Part shown: one piece after another, positions 22,683 to 32,421 of the stretch | How positions within the stretch are numbered: the stretch's first letter is position 1 | Layout of the letters: each line of letters opens with the position of its first letter | Origin: an uncultured Bacilli bacterium | GTDB taxonomy: Bacteria; Bacillota_I; Bacilli_A; RF39; UBA660 | Length of the DNA stretch: 64,000 bases | Reading direction: 5' to 3' | Assembly (NCBI GenBank): GCA_934090685.1 | Contig: CAKOJN010000007.1 | Coordinates: 1-64,000 of the forward strand | The notes under the pieces: generated by a model | Told to the model about the DNA's origin: nothing | The model's input: only the letters and a program-made list of their open reading frames with translations | Database searches by the model: none | Position numbers and translations under genes: made by a program

Positions 22683-24080
22683 ATGTTATTTACTAGTATT
22701 AGTTTTTTATATTATTTTTTACCAGCGTTAATAATTATATATTTTTTAACTCCAAAGAAATATAAAAATATTGTTTTATTAATTGCATCTTTATTATTTT
22801 ATTTTTATGGAGAACCTAAATATGTCTTTTTAATGATAGCAGAAATTATTATTGCTTATATAGGTGCTATTTTAATTGATAAATATAAAAATCAAAGTAA
22901 AAATATATTAATAATAACTTTATTTATACATATATTTTTATTAATTATATTTAAATATACTGATTTTATTATACAAACGATTAATGATATATCTAATGCT
23001 AATATTAAATTATTAAATATAGCATTACCAATAGGAATATCATTTTATACATTTCAAATTATAAGTTACATTGTTGATGTATATAATGGTAAAGTTAAAG
23101 TTCAAAAAAATATTATAAATTTAGCTACTTATGTATCTTTATTTCCACAGTTAGTCGCAGGACCTATTGTTAGATATCAGACAGTAGAAAAAGAATTAGA
23201 CAATAGAGTGCATAGCTTTAATAATTTTGCATATGGTATAAGAAGATTTTCAATTGGACTAGCTAAAAAAGTATTAATAGCTAATGCTTTGGGAGAACTT
23301 TGTACTAAAGCATTTGCTCTAAATGAAACAACAGTAATATTTTATTGGATATTTGGTATAAGTTATATGCTACAGTTGTATTTTGATTTTTCTGCTTATA
23401 GTGATATGGCTATTGGTCTTGGAAGAATATTTGGATTTAATTTTCCTGAAAACTTTAATTACCCATATATATCAAAAAGTATAACTGAGTTTTGGCGTAG
23501 ATGGCACATCTCTCTTAGTACATGGTTTAAAGATTATGTTTATATTCCACTTGGAGGTAATAGAGATGGTAAATATAAACAAATAAGAAATATTTTAATA
23601 GTATGGTTATTAACTGGAATATGGCATGGTGCTAATTGGACTTTTTTAATATGGGGATTATTGTTTGGAATTATTCTTATAATAGAAAAAATATTCCTTA
23701 ATAAATTTATGGAAAAATTACCTTCTTTTATAAGAAGAATATATGTATTATTTATTGTTATGATATTATTTATTATATTTAATTCTGACAATATGTCAGT
23801 AGCTTATACTAATATTAAAGGATTATTTGGTATGAATGGGGAACTTTTTATTAATGGTTATACACTTCATTATTTAAAGAGTTATTTACCATTATTAATT
23901 ATTGCTTTATTTGGATCTACTCCTTGTATTAAAATATTAATAGATAAATTAAGAAAAAATAAATATATAAATAACATAATTAATATTTTAGAACCAATTT
24001 TAATAGTTATGATATTATTTGTTGTTACTTCTTATTTAATAGATAATTCATATAATCCATTTTTATATTTTAGATTTTAA
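22683..24080 (+). CDS. MBOAT-family membrane-bound O-acyltransferase (AlgI/DltB-like)
   Basis: A 465-residue polytopic membrane protein of the MBOAT family that carries acyl groups across the membrane to surface polymers. Family landmarks: the N-terminal LFTSISFLYYFLPA, LPIGISFYTFQIISYIVDVY (~residues 118-137), PQLVAGPIVRY (~156), DFSAYSDMAIGLGRIFGFNF (~238-257), FWRRWHISLSTWFKDYVYIP (~273-292), and the active-site His in LLTGIWHGANWTFLIWGL (~313-330). It works with the DHHW protein 11 bases downstream, as AlgI works with AlgJ in alginate acetylation. Likely O-acetylates a wall polysaccharide or teichoic acid; the polymer is unknown. SD is AAAAGGAGG. Confidence 0.93.
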   Translation: MLFTSISFLYYFLPALIIIYFLTPKKYKNIVLLIASLLFYFYGEPKYVFLMIAEIIIAYIGAILIDKYKNQSKNILIITLFIHIFLLIIFKYTDFIIQTINDISNANIKLLNIALPIGISFYTFQIISYIVDVYNGKVKVQKNIINLATYVSLFPQLVAGPIVRYQTVEKELDNRVHSFNNFAYGIRRFSIGLAKKVLIANALGELCTKAFALNETTVIFYWIFGISYMLQLYFDFSAYSDMAIGLGRIFGFNFPENFNYPYISKSITEFWRRWHISLSTWFKDYVYIPLGGNRDGKYKQIRNILIVWLLTGIWHGANWTFLIWGLLFGIILIIEKIFLNKFMEKLPSFIRRIYVLFIVMILFIIFNSDNMSVAYTNIKGLFGMNGELFINGYTLHYLKSYLPLLIIALFGSTPCIKILIDKLRKNKYINNIINILEPILIVMILFVVTSYLIDNSYNPFLYFRF

Positions 24081-24091
24081 GGAGGTTATAC

Positions 24092-25174
24092 ATGAGTGAT
24101 AAAATTAAAGATATTGTTGTAACTTTAGTATTTCTTTTTACTATAATTATTTTGTTTTTAATTAACGTTATAAAAAAAGATACTGATATTTCTATAGCAG
24201 AGAGAAGAAAACTTGCTACTATGCCAAAATTAACTACTAAAAGCTTATTTGATGGTACATATTTTAAAAAATTTGATTCTTATGTTACGGATCAATTTAT
24301 AGAAAGAGATGCTTTTAGAAAAATTAAAATAGATATAGAGTTATCTACCAAAGGTGAATATAATAATTTATATATGCATGATGATTATATTATTGAAGAA
24401 ATATTTCCTTTAAATAGTAATTCTATTAATAATTTAACTAATAAGATTAATTATATAAAAAACACATATTTAAATAATAATAGTAACATTTATTATACTA
24501 TTATTCCTGATAAAAATTATTTTGTTAATAAAGGTAATTTAAAACTTGATTATAATAAATTACAAGATATAATGAAAAGTAATTTAACAAATATTAATTA
24601 TATAAATATATTTGATAAATTAACTCTTGATAATTATTATAAGACCGATACTCATTGGAAACAAGAAGATTTATATAATGTCGCACATACTATTGCTAAT
24701 CAAATGAATTTTTCTATAACAAATAATAATGTTATAAATACTGTTACTACTTTTAAGGGTAGTTATGCTAGTAGACTATCAGTAACTAAAGATATTGATA
24801 CTATAAAAACTATATCTAATTTATCTACTCTTAACAGTAGTGTGTATAATTATGAAACTAAAAAATATACAAAAATATATGATTATACTAAACTAAAATC
24901 ATTAGATAAATATGATATATATTTATCAGGGGCATCTTCTATTATAGATATTGTTAATCCGACCTCAATTAGTAATAAAGAATTAATTGTTTTTCGTGAT
25001 TCTTATGGCAGTAGTTTAATTCCTCTATTAATAGATGGTTATAAGAAAATTACTGTTGTTGATATTAGATATGTTTCTTCAAGAATTTTGGATAAATATA
25101 TAAAATTTAATAATCAAGATATTCTTTTTATGTATAGTATATTAACTATAAATAATAGTTTTTCTATTAGATAA
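24092..25174 (+). CDS. DHHW-family (AlgJ/AlgX-like) membrane-anchored acetyl-transfer partner
   Basis: A 360-residue protein with one N-terminal membrane helix (residues ~8-27) and an extracellular SGNH-like domain. The family hallmark is YYKTDTHWKQEDLYNVA (~residues 185-200, DTHW), and a second catalytic block is IVFRDSYGSSLIPLL (~302-316), with Ser in RDSYG. These proteins pass acetyl groups from MBOAT to the polymer. It begins 11 bases after MBOAT behind AAGGAGG and ends the set. A segment near the N-terminus (AERRKLATMPKLTTKSLFDG) is conserved in the family. Confidence 0.9.
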   Translation: MSDKIKDIVVTLVFLFTIIILFLINVIKKDTDISIAERRKLATMPKLTTKSLFDGTYFKKFDSYVTDQFIERDAFRKIKIDIELSTKGEYNNLYMHDDYIIEEIFPLNSNSINNLTNKINYIKNTYLNNNSNIYYTIIPDKNYFVNKGNLKLDYNKLQDIMKSNLTNINYINIFDKLTLDNYYKTDTHWKQEDLYNVAHTIANQMNFSITNNNVINTVTTFKGSYASRLSVTKDIDTIKTISNLSTLNSSVYNYETKKYTKIYDYTKLKSLDKYDIYLSGASSIIDIVNPTSISNKELIVFRDSYGSSLIPLLIDGYKKITVVDIRYVSSRILDKYIKFNNQDILFMYSILTINNSFSIR

Positions 25175-25185
25175 GAAATATCATA

Positions 25186-25212
25186 TTGATAGTATTAGTA
25201 TCAAGCTTTTTT
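25186..25212 (+). terminator. Probable terminator of the O-acylation genes
   Basis: TTGATA (25186-25191) pairs with TATCAA (25199-25204) around a 7-base loop, followed by GC and T6. The stem is short. Confidence 0.55.
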
Positions 25213-25318
25213 GAGTTTTTTATATATTTTATAATTTAAAAATATTACGTAGAAAAGAATAGAAATATTCTTTTTTTTGTATGCAATTCTTGATATAATA
25301 ATAAACGAGGAGTGAATT

Positions 25319-25843
25319 ATGGTAGAAAAGTTTATGCCTGATATATATCAAAAAAGTATTTATTATATTAATTATGATAAATTATATAAAAAAGGGGTTA
25401 GATGTATTATATTTGATCTTGATAATACGATAACACCTTCATATATAAAAGAGCCTACTAAGAGGCTTAAAAAACTATTTGAGGAGTTAAAAGACAAAGG
25501 ATTTAAATTAATAATAATGTCTAATAGTCCCAAGTATAGAATAGAACCATTTAAAACATATTTAGGAGTAGATGCTTGTGCTTTTTCTTTAAAGCCAAGA
25601 AAAGATAAATATATAAAAATAATGGAAAGATTTAAATATAAACCTACAGAGATAGCATGTATAGGAGATCAATTAATTACCGATGTTTTAGGTGCTAATA
25701 GAATGGACTTTACTAGTGTTCTTGTTCATCCATTATCAAGTAGAGATCATACAGTTACATTATTTAATAGAATATGTGAAAGTTTTATATTTAATAGTTT
25801 AGAAAGAAAAGATTTATTTAAGAAAGGGAAATATTATGACTAA
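25319..25843 (+). CDS. yqeG: YqeG family HAD phosphatase (HAD-IIIA)
   Basis: A 174-residue haloacid-dehalogenase-family phosphatase. Catalytic motif I is IIFDLDNTITPSYIKEP (residues ~31-47, nucleophile D then D), motif II is IIMSNSPKYRI (~68), and motif IV is ACIGDQLITDVLGANRM (~118-134). The YqeG group always sits next to yqeH in Firmicutes and is thought to act in the same process, possibly phosphatidylglycerophosphate or ribosome-related metabolism; the substrate is unproven. CGAGGAG lies before the ATG, and the gene overlaps yqeH by 8 bases. Confidence 0.93.
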   Translation: MVEKFMPDIYQKSIYYINYDKLYKKGVRCIIFDLDNTITPSYIKEPTKRLKKLFEELKDKGFKLIIMSNSPKYRIEPFKTYLGVDACAFSLKPRKDKYIKIMERFKYKPTEIACIGDQLITDVLGANRMDFTSVLVHPLSSRDHTVTLFNRICESFIFNSLERKDLFKKGKYYD

Positions 25844-26834
25844 GGAATGCTTAGGTTGTGGTAGTGTTTTACAAACAACTGCTCCAAAAGATGAAGGCTT
25901 TGTAAAATCATCAGTTCTTTCAAAAGCAGATTATTGTGAAAGATGTTTCAAAATAAAACATTATGGTGAATATAGTGTTCTTGATAAGAAAATAGATACA
26001 GATGGTATTATTAGAAATATTAATAGTGATAATTTAGCTTCCGTTGCGATACTTATAGATGCGCTTAATATAAATGATAATATTAAAAAATACATTAAGA
26101 GATTTAAAAATAAAAAGTATATTCTTATTACTAAAAAAGATATCTTACCAAAGAGTTTAAAAGAAAAAAAACTTATAGAATATATTAAAAATAATGTTTG
26201 TGATACAGAAAATATAATGTGTATTAGTTCAGTTAAAAATTATAATATAGATAATTTCTTAAATAAAATAAAAGAAGATAATGTTAAAAGACTTTATATA
26301 GTAGGATTTACTAATAGTGGTAAAAGTACATTTATAAATCATTTACTTACTAGTCAAATGAAGAATCCTACGATTACTACTAGTGCAATACCTAATACAA
26401 CTGCTTCATATATAACTATTAAACTTGATAATAAAATAACTATAGTGGATACCCCTGGTTTTATAGACTCTAATGCTGTATATAATTTTATTGATTATAA
26501 TAAAACTATAAAATTGTATCCTAAAAAAGAAATAAGAGTTAAAACATTTCAAATTAGAAATGGTTATAGTATAGTAATTAATGATATATTTAGAATAGAT
26601 AATTTAGGTAAATGTAATAGTTTTAGTTTCTATATGAGTGATAAATTAAGATATGAAAAAGTTAAACTTAAGAATGAGAAATTAATGATATTACCTAGTA
26701 TATCCATTGAAACAAATGAATGTACTGATGTATTAGTAAATGGTCTTGGTTTTATTAGAATTACAAAACCAGGTAAATTTAAAATATATGCACTTGATGA
26801 AAAAATGATATCTATTAGGAAGAGTATGATTTAA
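25836..26834 (+). CDS. yqeH: YqeH, circularly permuted ribosome-biogenesis GTPase
   Basis: A 332-residue GTPase needed for 30S ribosome assembly. The N-terminal zinc finger is ECLGCGSVLQT ... DYCERCFKIKHY. GTPase motifs come in permuted order: G4 LITKKDIL (~residue 103), G5-like CISSVKN (~128), then G1 VGFTNSGKSTFINH (~155-168) and G3 VDTPGFID (~204). The C-terminal part is the YqeH-specific domain. It overlaps yqeG by 8 bases and ends directly before the mutL ATG, so the four-gene set yqeG-yqeH-mutL-miaA is probably one operon. Length is a little under that of the Bacillus protein (~366). Confidence 0.95.
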   Translation: MTKECLGCGSVLQTTAPKDEGFVKSSVLSKADYCERCFKIKHYGEYSVLDKKIDTDGIIRNINSDNLASVAILIDALNINDNIKKYIKRFKNKKYILITKKDILPKSLKEKKLIEYIKNNVCDTENIMCISSVKNYNIDNFLNKIKEDNVKRLYIVGFTNSGKSTFINHLLTSQMKNPTITTSAIPNTTASYITIKLDNKITIVDTPGFIDSNAVYNFIDYNKTIKLYPKKEIRVKTFQIRNGYSIVINDIFRIDNLGKCNSFSFYMSDKLRYEKVKLKNEKLMILPSISIETNECTDVLVNGLGFIRITKPGKFKIYALDEKMISIRKSMI

Positions 26835-28538
26835 ATGAATAAAATAAATGTAATGAGTGAAAACTTAGCAAATAAGATTGCTGCTGGTGAAGTTGTAGAA
26901 AGAATTGCTAATGTAATAAAAGAATTAGTTGAAAATAGTATAGATGCAGGAAGTAAAAATATTAAAATTGAACTTACTGGTGCTGGTACTAAACTAATTA
27001 GAATAGTTGATGATGGTTGTGGCATGAGTCATGAAGATGCTAAATTATGTTTTCAAAGACATGCTACATCTAAAATTAAAAATGAAAATGATTTATATTT
27101 TATTAGTTCACTTGGTTTTAGAGGTGAAGCTTTAGCTGCAATATCTAGTGTTAGTAAAGTAATACTTGATACGTATGATGGAACTGAATCTACATACTTA
27201 GTGCTTAAAAATGGTAAGTTTATTGAAGAAAAAACAGGAAGTATGAGAAAAGGTACTATTATTGAAGTATCTGAGTTATTTTATAATACTCCTGCTAGAC
27301 TTAAATTTATGAAAAGTGAGTATTCTGAACTTGCACTTAGTGTTTCATTTATTGAAAAGATTGCTTTATCACATCCAGATATATCATTTACATTAGTCAA
27401 TGATGAAAAAGAGTTAATACATACTACTGCTAGCAATGATTTATATAAAACTATACATGAAATATATGGATATACTACTAGTAAAAATATGGTTCAAATC
27501 AAAGGTGAAAACTATGATTATGAAATAAATGGATACATAAGTAACTTAAACATAAGTAAGTCTAACCGTAATAATATGATAACACTTGTTAATGGAAGAG
27601 TAGTGTCAAATAAAGATATAAATCGTACTATTAAAGATGCATATCATACAGTACTTGCTGAAAATAAGTTCCCGATAGTAGTAATAAATATTATAACAGA
27701 TCCAACTTTAATAGATGTAAATATTCATCCGACTAAACAAGATATTAAGTTCTCTAAATTAGATAGTCTAAATGAATTATTATTTGATTTAATTAAGTCT
27801 GCTATTAATGAAACTGATAATACTTTCAAAGCTTATGAAGAGACAACTATCACTAATAATGAAGTAGATGTAAGCGAAAGAAAATATGAAAATATAAGAA
27901 TGGTATTTAATACTTCAGAAGAGGTAGTTAAGTATGAAGATGTTAAAAAAGAGGATAATATGCTTATTAAACCTGTTGGTTTAGCACTTGGAACATACTT
28001 GATTGCTCAAGATGAAGATGTTATGTATATGATAGATATTCATGCTGCGAATGAAAGAATTAACTATGAAAGATATATGGATGCTCTTGCTAAAAGAGAT
28101 GTATATACAACATCTATGTTATTCCCAATTCAACTTGAATACTCTAAAAATGAATATATGAATATACTTCATAATATAGATGAAATAAGAAATCTTGGAT
28201 TTAAAGTAGAAGAATTTGGAACTAATACTTTTAGAGTAACTGAACACCCTTCATGGTTAAAAGAAGGATATGAAGAAGAAAGTATTAGAAGGATATTTGA
28301 ACTTATTGGTGAATTTAAAGATACATTTGATAGAGTTAAATTTAATGAAAAAGCAGCAATAAGACTTGCTTGTAAAATGAGTGTTAAAGCAAATACTAGC
28401 ATTACTCACTTTGAACAAGAAGAACTTTTAAATAGATTATTTAAATGTAAATTTCCATATACATGTCCTCATGGAAGACCAACTATTATTAAGTATCCAA
28501 TATATGAGCTTGAAAAATTATTTAAAAGAGTTAATTAG
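26835..28538 (+). CDS. mutL: DNA mismatch repair protein MutL
   Basis: A 567-residue mismatch-repair ATPase. The GHKL N-terminal domain has LANKIAAGEVVERIANVIKE then LVENSIDAGS (ATP-binding motif I), DDGCGMS and GFRGEALAAIS (motifs II-III). The C-terminal endonuclease/dimer domain has MIDIHAANERINYERY (the DQHAxxERxxYE metal site with I in place of Q) and CPHGRPTI near the end. It joins MutS-recognised mismatches to strand removal. The ATG follows the yqeH stop without a gap. Slightly shorter than typical (600+), mostly in the linker. No mutS is seen in this window. Confidence 0.96.
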   Translation: MNKINVMSENLANKIAAGEVVERIANVIKELVENSIDAGSKNIKIELTGAGTKLIRIVDDGCGMSHEDAKLCFQRHATSKIKNENDLYFISSLGFRGEALAAISSVSKVILDTYDGTESTYLVLKNGKFIEEKTGSMRKGTIIEVSELFYNTPARLKFMKSEYSELALSVSFIEKIALSHPDISFTLVNDEKELIHTTASNDLYKTIHEIYGYTTSKNMVQIKGENYDYEINGYISNLNISKSNRNNMITLVNGRVVSNKDINRTIKDAYHTVLAENKFPIVVINIITDPTLIDVNIHPTKQDIKFSKLDSLNELLFDLIKSAINETDNTFKAYEETTITNNEVDVSERKYENIRMVFNTSEEVVKYEDVKKEDNMLIKPVGLALGTYLIAQDEDVMYMIDIHAANERINYERYMDALAKRDVYTTSMLFPIQLEYSKNEYMNILHNIDEIRNLGFKVEEFGTNTFRVTEHPSWLKEGYEEESIRRIFELIGEFKDTFDRVKFNEKAAIRLACKMSVKANTSITHFEQEELLNRLFKCKFPYTCPHGRPTIIKYPIYELEKLFKRVN

Positions 28539-28546
28539 GAGGAAAT

Positions 28547-28708
28547 ATGAGTTTTTTTGAATTTTTTGAAGAAGTAGAAAAAGAATTTTTTTATTATTTA
28601 GAATACTTAGAAGCAAATAATCTAGAATATGATGAGAATGGTAATATAGTGGAAAAAGGTTCATCCCTAACATTAAAACCTAGAAATAACAGTGGTAAAA
28701 ATGAGTAA
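28547..28708 (+). CDS. Small acidic protein between mutL and miaA
   Basis: A 53-residue protein, MSFFEFFEEVEKEFFYYLEY then LEANNLEYDENGNIVEKGSS and LTLKPRNNSGKNE. The first half is strongly amphipathic and aromatic/acidic. A perfect ribosome site (TTAGGAGG) precedes the ATG, 8 bases after mutL, and the end overlaps miaA by 8 bases, so it is likely translated as part of the operon. No family is recognised and it is below usual length cut-offs, so annotation pipelines would miss it. Confidence 0.65.
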   Translation: MSFFEFFEEVEKEFFYYLEYLEANNLEYDENGNIVEKGSSLTLKPRNNSGKNE

Positions 28709-29591
28709 GATAATAGTAATAGTAGGTCCAACTGGAGTAGGCAAAACTGCTGCTTCAATTCATCTTGCTCATAAGTATAATGCTGAGATAATAAATGCTG
28801 ATTCAACTGGTGTATACAAAGAACCATTAATCGCAACTGCCAAAATAAAAGAAGATGAAAAAGATGGAATTGTTCATCATATGCTTGATCTTGTTAGTCT
28901 TGATGAAGAATTTACTCTTTATGATTATCAAGTTAAAGGAAGAAAAATACTCAATGATTTAATTAATCAAAACAAGAATGTAATTATAGTCGGAGGCAGT
29001 GGCCTTTATGTAAAAGCATTACTTTATGACTATAAACTTGATAAAACTGATAATGTAAGAATTGATTATAATGAATATACTAATCAAGAATTAAAAGATA
29101 TGGCAGATAAAATAGATAAAGATAATAATATTCATGTTAATAATAGACAGAGACTTGAAAGATATATTACTTACTATAAACAAACTGGTAAAACTATCAA
29201 AAAAACAAATGATATTAATAAAAAACTATATGATTTTGATATTATTGGTCTTAAATCAGATAGAGAAACTTTATATAAAAGAATGAATGATAGAGTAGAT
29301 ATTATGCTTGAGAACGGACTTTTAGAAGAAGCAAAAAGTTTAAAAGATAAAAAGAATTTTAATAATATAATTGGTTATAAAGAATTAAAACAATATTTTG
29401 AAGGAAATTTATCATTTAATGAAGCAATTGATTTAATAAAACGAAATACAAGAAGATACTCTAAAAGACAATTCACATGGTTTAATAATCAAATGAAAGA
29501 TATTAAATGGTTTGATGTTAATTATGATAATTTTAATGAAACTTTAAATGAAATTGATATGTATTTGAATCATAAGAATATCGTGCTATAA
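28701..29591 (+). CDS. miaA: tRNA dimethylallyltransferase MiaA
   Basis: A 296-residue enzyme that adds a dimethylallyl group to A37 of tRNAs reading U-starting codons. The P-loop is IVGPTGVGKTAASIHLA (~residues 7-23), followed by INADSTGVYKE, IIVGGSGLYVKALLYDY (~95) and NTRRYSKRQFTWFNNQ (~254-269), the last matching the conserved QNTRRYAKRQLTWFR element. ATG 28701 is chosen; the frame is open from a GTG at 28692 inside the small upstream gene. ADSTGVYKE replaces the usual ADSMQVYKG, a small departure near the dimethylallyl-diphosphate site. It overlaps the small upstream gene. Confidence 0.94.
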   Translation: MSKIIVIVGPTGVGKTAASIHLAHKYNAEIINADSTGVYKEPLIATAKIKEDEKDGIVHHMLDLVSLDEEFTLYDYQVKGRKILNDLINQNKNVIIVGGSGLYVKALLYDYKLDKTDNVRIDYNEYTNQELKDMADKIDKDNNIHVNNRQRLERYITYYKQTGKTIKKTNDINKKLYDFDIIGLKSDRETLYKRMNDRVDIMLENGLLEEAKSLKDKKNFNNIIGYKELKQYFEGNLSFNEAIDLIKRNTRRYSKRQFTWFNNQMKDIKWFDVNYDNFNETLNEIDMYLNHKNIVL

Positions 29592-29609
29592 TTATATTAG
29601 GAGAACATT

Positions 29610-29792
29610 ATGGAAGATAAATTTAAAGAAATAAAAAAAGAAAATAAAGTAGAAGAGAAAGATAAAAATGAAAAGTCTGATGCTGAAAAACAACAAGAAT
29701 ATGAAAAAGAATTACTAGAAAGAATAGAATTTGAGAGTGCATTTAATGATGCTGTTATAGATTTTTTTAATGAGAATAGTAAGTCTAAATAA
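29610..29792 (+). CDS. Small charged protein, first gene of an unrecognised five-gene cluster
   Basis: A 60-residue, Lys/Glu-rich protein (MEDKFKEIKKENKVEEKDKN) with a short C-terminal helix rich in Phe (FNDAVIDFFNENSKSK). TAGGAGAAC precedes the ATG. It is 18 bases after miaA and 12 before the next gene. Nothing in it identifies a family; it is kept because of the SD and the tight packing with the HExxH genes. Confidence 0.55.
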   Translation: MEDKFKEIKKENKVEEKDKNEKSDAEKQQEYEKELLERIEFESAFNDAVIDFFNENSKSK

Positions 29793-29804
29793 AAGAGGAA
29801 ATAT

Positions 29805-30839
29805 ATGAATGGTAACTATGGAAGAACAGATGAAATAATGCCCTTAAATAAGGCAGTTAAAACATTTAAAAAAGCATTAGCGCAAGATAGTAAAGAAATC
29901 GATAGAGAATCATTAAAAGCAGCATATATTTCAATTGCCAAAGATAAATTAAAAACTAATGGTCTTGATGACATTCCTGTTTTTTTCGATATAAGAGAAG
30001 AAACAAACTATGGAGCATACTATGCTGTGGAAAACTATATTTCTCTTAACGAAGTATTTATTAATAAAATTTGTAATTCAGATGATCCTTATCAAAAAAT
30101 GAATTATATATATGAAATGCTAAATACAGTTTTTCATGAAACTGAGCATGCAATTCAGTATAGTAAGATGGAATCAGGAAATGAAGTGTCATTTGCTACT
30201 TTACTTTTTATTAAAGAAAGAATATTAGAAAAATTTTATCCAGGATTTTATACGCAAAATTACTCGACTTCTATTATGGAAATATATGCAAGAATTGCTG
30301 GTAGTCGTAATTCGGCAAAATTCTTAAATGCAATATTCAGGGTAAATGGATCAAAGAGTTTTATTAAATATGATTATTTTAGTAGGCCTATTCGTGACCA
30401 AATCAAAGTATTAATGGATGATTCATTAGTAAAAGAAATTGATGGTGAAAGAGTAAATATTCTCAAAGAATTTGATGAATTAATGAAAAATATATTTCCT
30501 TTTTACAGAAAAAATCTAATTTCTATGTATCCATTACTTGAACTTGAATATTATCCTAATGGTACTAAAGTTGAACCTATAGAAATGGTTGAACAAGTAA
30601 TTGATATATTACAAAATCCTCTTGTTCCAGAAAACATTCATGAAAAAAGTCAAGTGTATGCATATTTTGGATCATATATTAGAACATATGACATGAGTAT
30701 GGAGCAAATAAACGAATTATTTCAATATAAAACAGATGATAAAATATTAGATATGATTATTAAAACTAGTTTGCAACAAAAAAGAAAAGAATTATTAGAA
30801 AAATCTTCATCTATGGAAGAGACTAATTTAATGCAATAA
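29805..30839 (+). CDS. Putative zinc metallopeptidase with HETEH motif
   Basis: A 344-residue soluble protein of unrecognised family. A zincin-like motif VFHETEHAIQYSKM is at residues ~113-126 and, about 40 residues later, MEIYARIAG offers a Glu that could be the third metal ligand, as in gluzincins. Shared with the paralogue at 30880 are TKVEPIEMV (~260), SQVYAYFGSYIRTYDMSM and KRKELLEKSSS. No signal peptide or membrane helix is visible, so it is probably cytoplasmic. The ribosome site (AAATAAAAGAGGAAATAT) is duplicated before the paralogue, which supports tandem duplication. Peptidase activity is an inference from the motif. Confidence 0.65.
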   Translation: MNGNYGRTDEIMPLNKAVKTFKKALAQDSKEIDRESLKAAYISIAKDKLKTNGLDDIPVFFDIREETNYGAYYAVENYISLNEVFINKICNSDDPYQKMNYIYEMLNTVFHETEHAIQYSKMESGNEVSFATLLFIKERILEKFYPGFYTQNYSTSIMEIYARIAGSRNSAKFLNAIFRVNGSKSFIKYDYFSRPIRDQIKVLMDDSLVKEIDGERVNILKEFDELMKNIFPFYRKNLISMYPLLELEYYPNGTKVEPIEMVEQVIDILQNPLVPENIHEKSQVYAYFGSYIRTYDMSMEQINELFQYKTDDKILDMIIKTSLQQKRKELLEKSSSMEETNLMQ

Positions 30840-30879
30840 AAATATTATTAAAGACAAATTTAAATAAAAGAGGAAATAT

Positions 30880-32397
30880 ATGAGGAAATGGTTTCAAAAT
30901 AGAAAATCTAAAAAAGATGATGAAAGAAATAATATATCATTTGATGATATATTTACTGAATCAGAAAATTCAATGAGTGAAGAAGAATTAAATGCCGAAC
31001 GCTATAAATATCTTGATAAGTTGTATGGAAAAGAACCACCTATAATTGATATTAATGAGCATTTGAATGAAATAGTATTAGAACGCAATGGTTATTCTGT
31101 TGAGTTATATCATGCGATTATTTATTATATTAATAATGATCTTAAAAAGAAAATAGATGGTGATATTGAAGAATTATGGAATGATGAAGTATTACATTTT
31201 CTTATGACAGTAATTAATTATAATGAACAACATCCACATAAAATGAAAAGCACATGTAATTACAAAGAGTTGAAAGGTTATATTGAATCACAGCATCCAG
31301 ATATTTTTGAAAAAATAGACTCAACTTATAGAAAGAAACTTGATAAACTTCCTCCCGATAATCTAGCTGAACACTTGAATGCCATTGGTGCTTTTACATA
31401 TGCAAGTGGAAGAATATTACCTTATGACTTTGCAAAAGATATAGTAAAAGCAGCATTTAGAGATTACAAAAAAATTAATAAGATTGCTTTAAAATCCGCA
31501 CTAATATCAATATGCCATAAAAAATTAGAAAGAAATAATATAGATGATGTTATAGTTACTTATGGTAGTCTTTCTGAAAAAGTAGAAGGTGAGTATTATA
31601 TAAGTTCAAATGATATTATACTTAATGATTCTGTAATTGATAATTTATACTCGACGTTGGATAGTCAAATAGATTTTGTTACTGGATTTTGTTTATATCC
31701 GCTAAGTTCAGTATTTCATGAAAGCGAGCATGCGATTCAACATAAGAGGATGGAATCACCAAACGATTTATCATTTACAACAATGTTATTTATAAAAGAA
31801 CGACTTATATATAGTATAATTCCAAATTATTACGATGATAATTATTTTAATATATTTGCAGAAATATATGCTAGAATCGCAGGTAAGCGAGAAGCAGCTA
31901 AATTTGTAAATGAATTAGTTCCTGGAATTAATTTTGACGAAAACCAAGATTACAAGAATTTAATATTGGAAGATGCGAAAACCTTGATGGATGAAGCATA
32001 TACTAAAAAAGTTTTTGGTAGAAAAGCAAATATTCTTGAAGAGTTTGATTTCCTTATGCTTTTTGGTAAAATTGACATTTTATCAGCATTTAATAAATTT
32101 CCATTACTTAGACTTGAATATAATTTTGATGGTACTAAAGTTGAACCTACAGAAATGGTAAAAAATGCACTTATGATGTTAAATGGTTATAAAGATATTC
32201 CAAGAAAGAGTCAAATATATGCATATATAACATCATACCTTAGAACGTATGATATGAGTATGAATCAAATAAATAAATTATCTAAGTATATAACATATGA
32301 TACGATATTAAATGCAATTATTAGAAATGTTTCAGAAGAAAAAAGAAAAGAATTATTAGAAAAATCTTCATCTGCGAAAGACTTTAATTTGATATAA
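30880..32397 (+). CDS. Putative zinc metallopeptidase with HESEH motif, long paralogue
   Basis: A 505-residue protein. Residues ~1-170 have no match in the upstream paralogue: a basic start (MRKWFQNRKSKKDDE) and a mainly helical, acidic region. From ~190 it follows the paralogue: VFHESEHAIQHKRM (~280-293), FAEIYARIAGKREAAKFVNE (~325), TKVEPTEMV (~425), SQIYAYITSYLRTYDMSM and KRKELLEKSSS at the end. The HESEH plus downstream EIYARIAG pattern is kept in both proteins. It lies 40 bases after the paralogue with an almost identical upstream sequence. Cytoplasmic by lack of export signals. Function unknown. Confidence 0.65.
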   Translation: MRKWFQNRKSKKDDERNNISFDDIFTESENSMSEEELNAERYKYLDKLYGKEPPIIDINEHLNEIVLERNGYSVELYHAIIYYINNDLKKKIDGDIEELWNDEVLHFLMTVINYNEQHPHKMKSTCNYKELKGYIESQHPDIFEKIDSTYRKKLDKLPPDNLAEHLNAIGAFTYASGRILPYDFAKDIVKAAFRDYKKINKIALKSALISICHKKLERNNIDDVIVTYGSLSEKVEGEYYISSNDIILNDSVIDNLYSTLDSQIDFVTGFCLYPLSSVFHESEHAIQHKRMESPNDLSFTTMLFIKERLIYSIIPNYYDDNYFNIFAEIYARIAGKREAAKFVNELVPGINFDENQDYKNLILEDAKTLMDEAYTKKVFGRKANILEEFDFLMLFGKIDILSAFNKFPLLRLEYNFDGTKVEPTEMVKNALMMLNGYKDIPRKSQIYAYITSYLRTYDMSMNQINKLSKYITYDTILNAIIRNVSEEKRKELLEKSSSAKDFNLI

Positions 32398-32421
32398 TAA
32401 CTATATAAAGGAGAAATTGGT

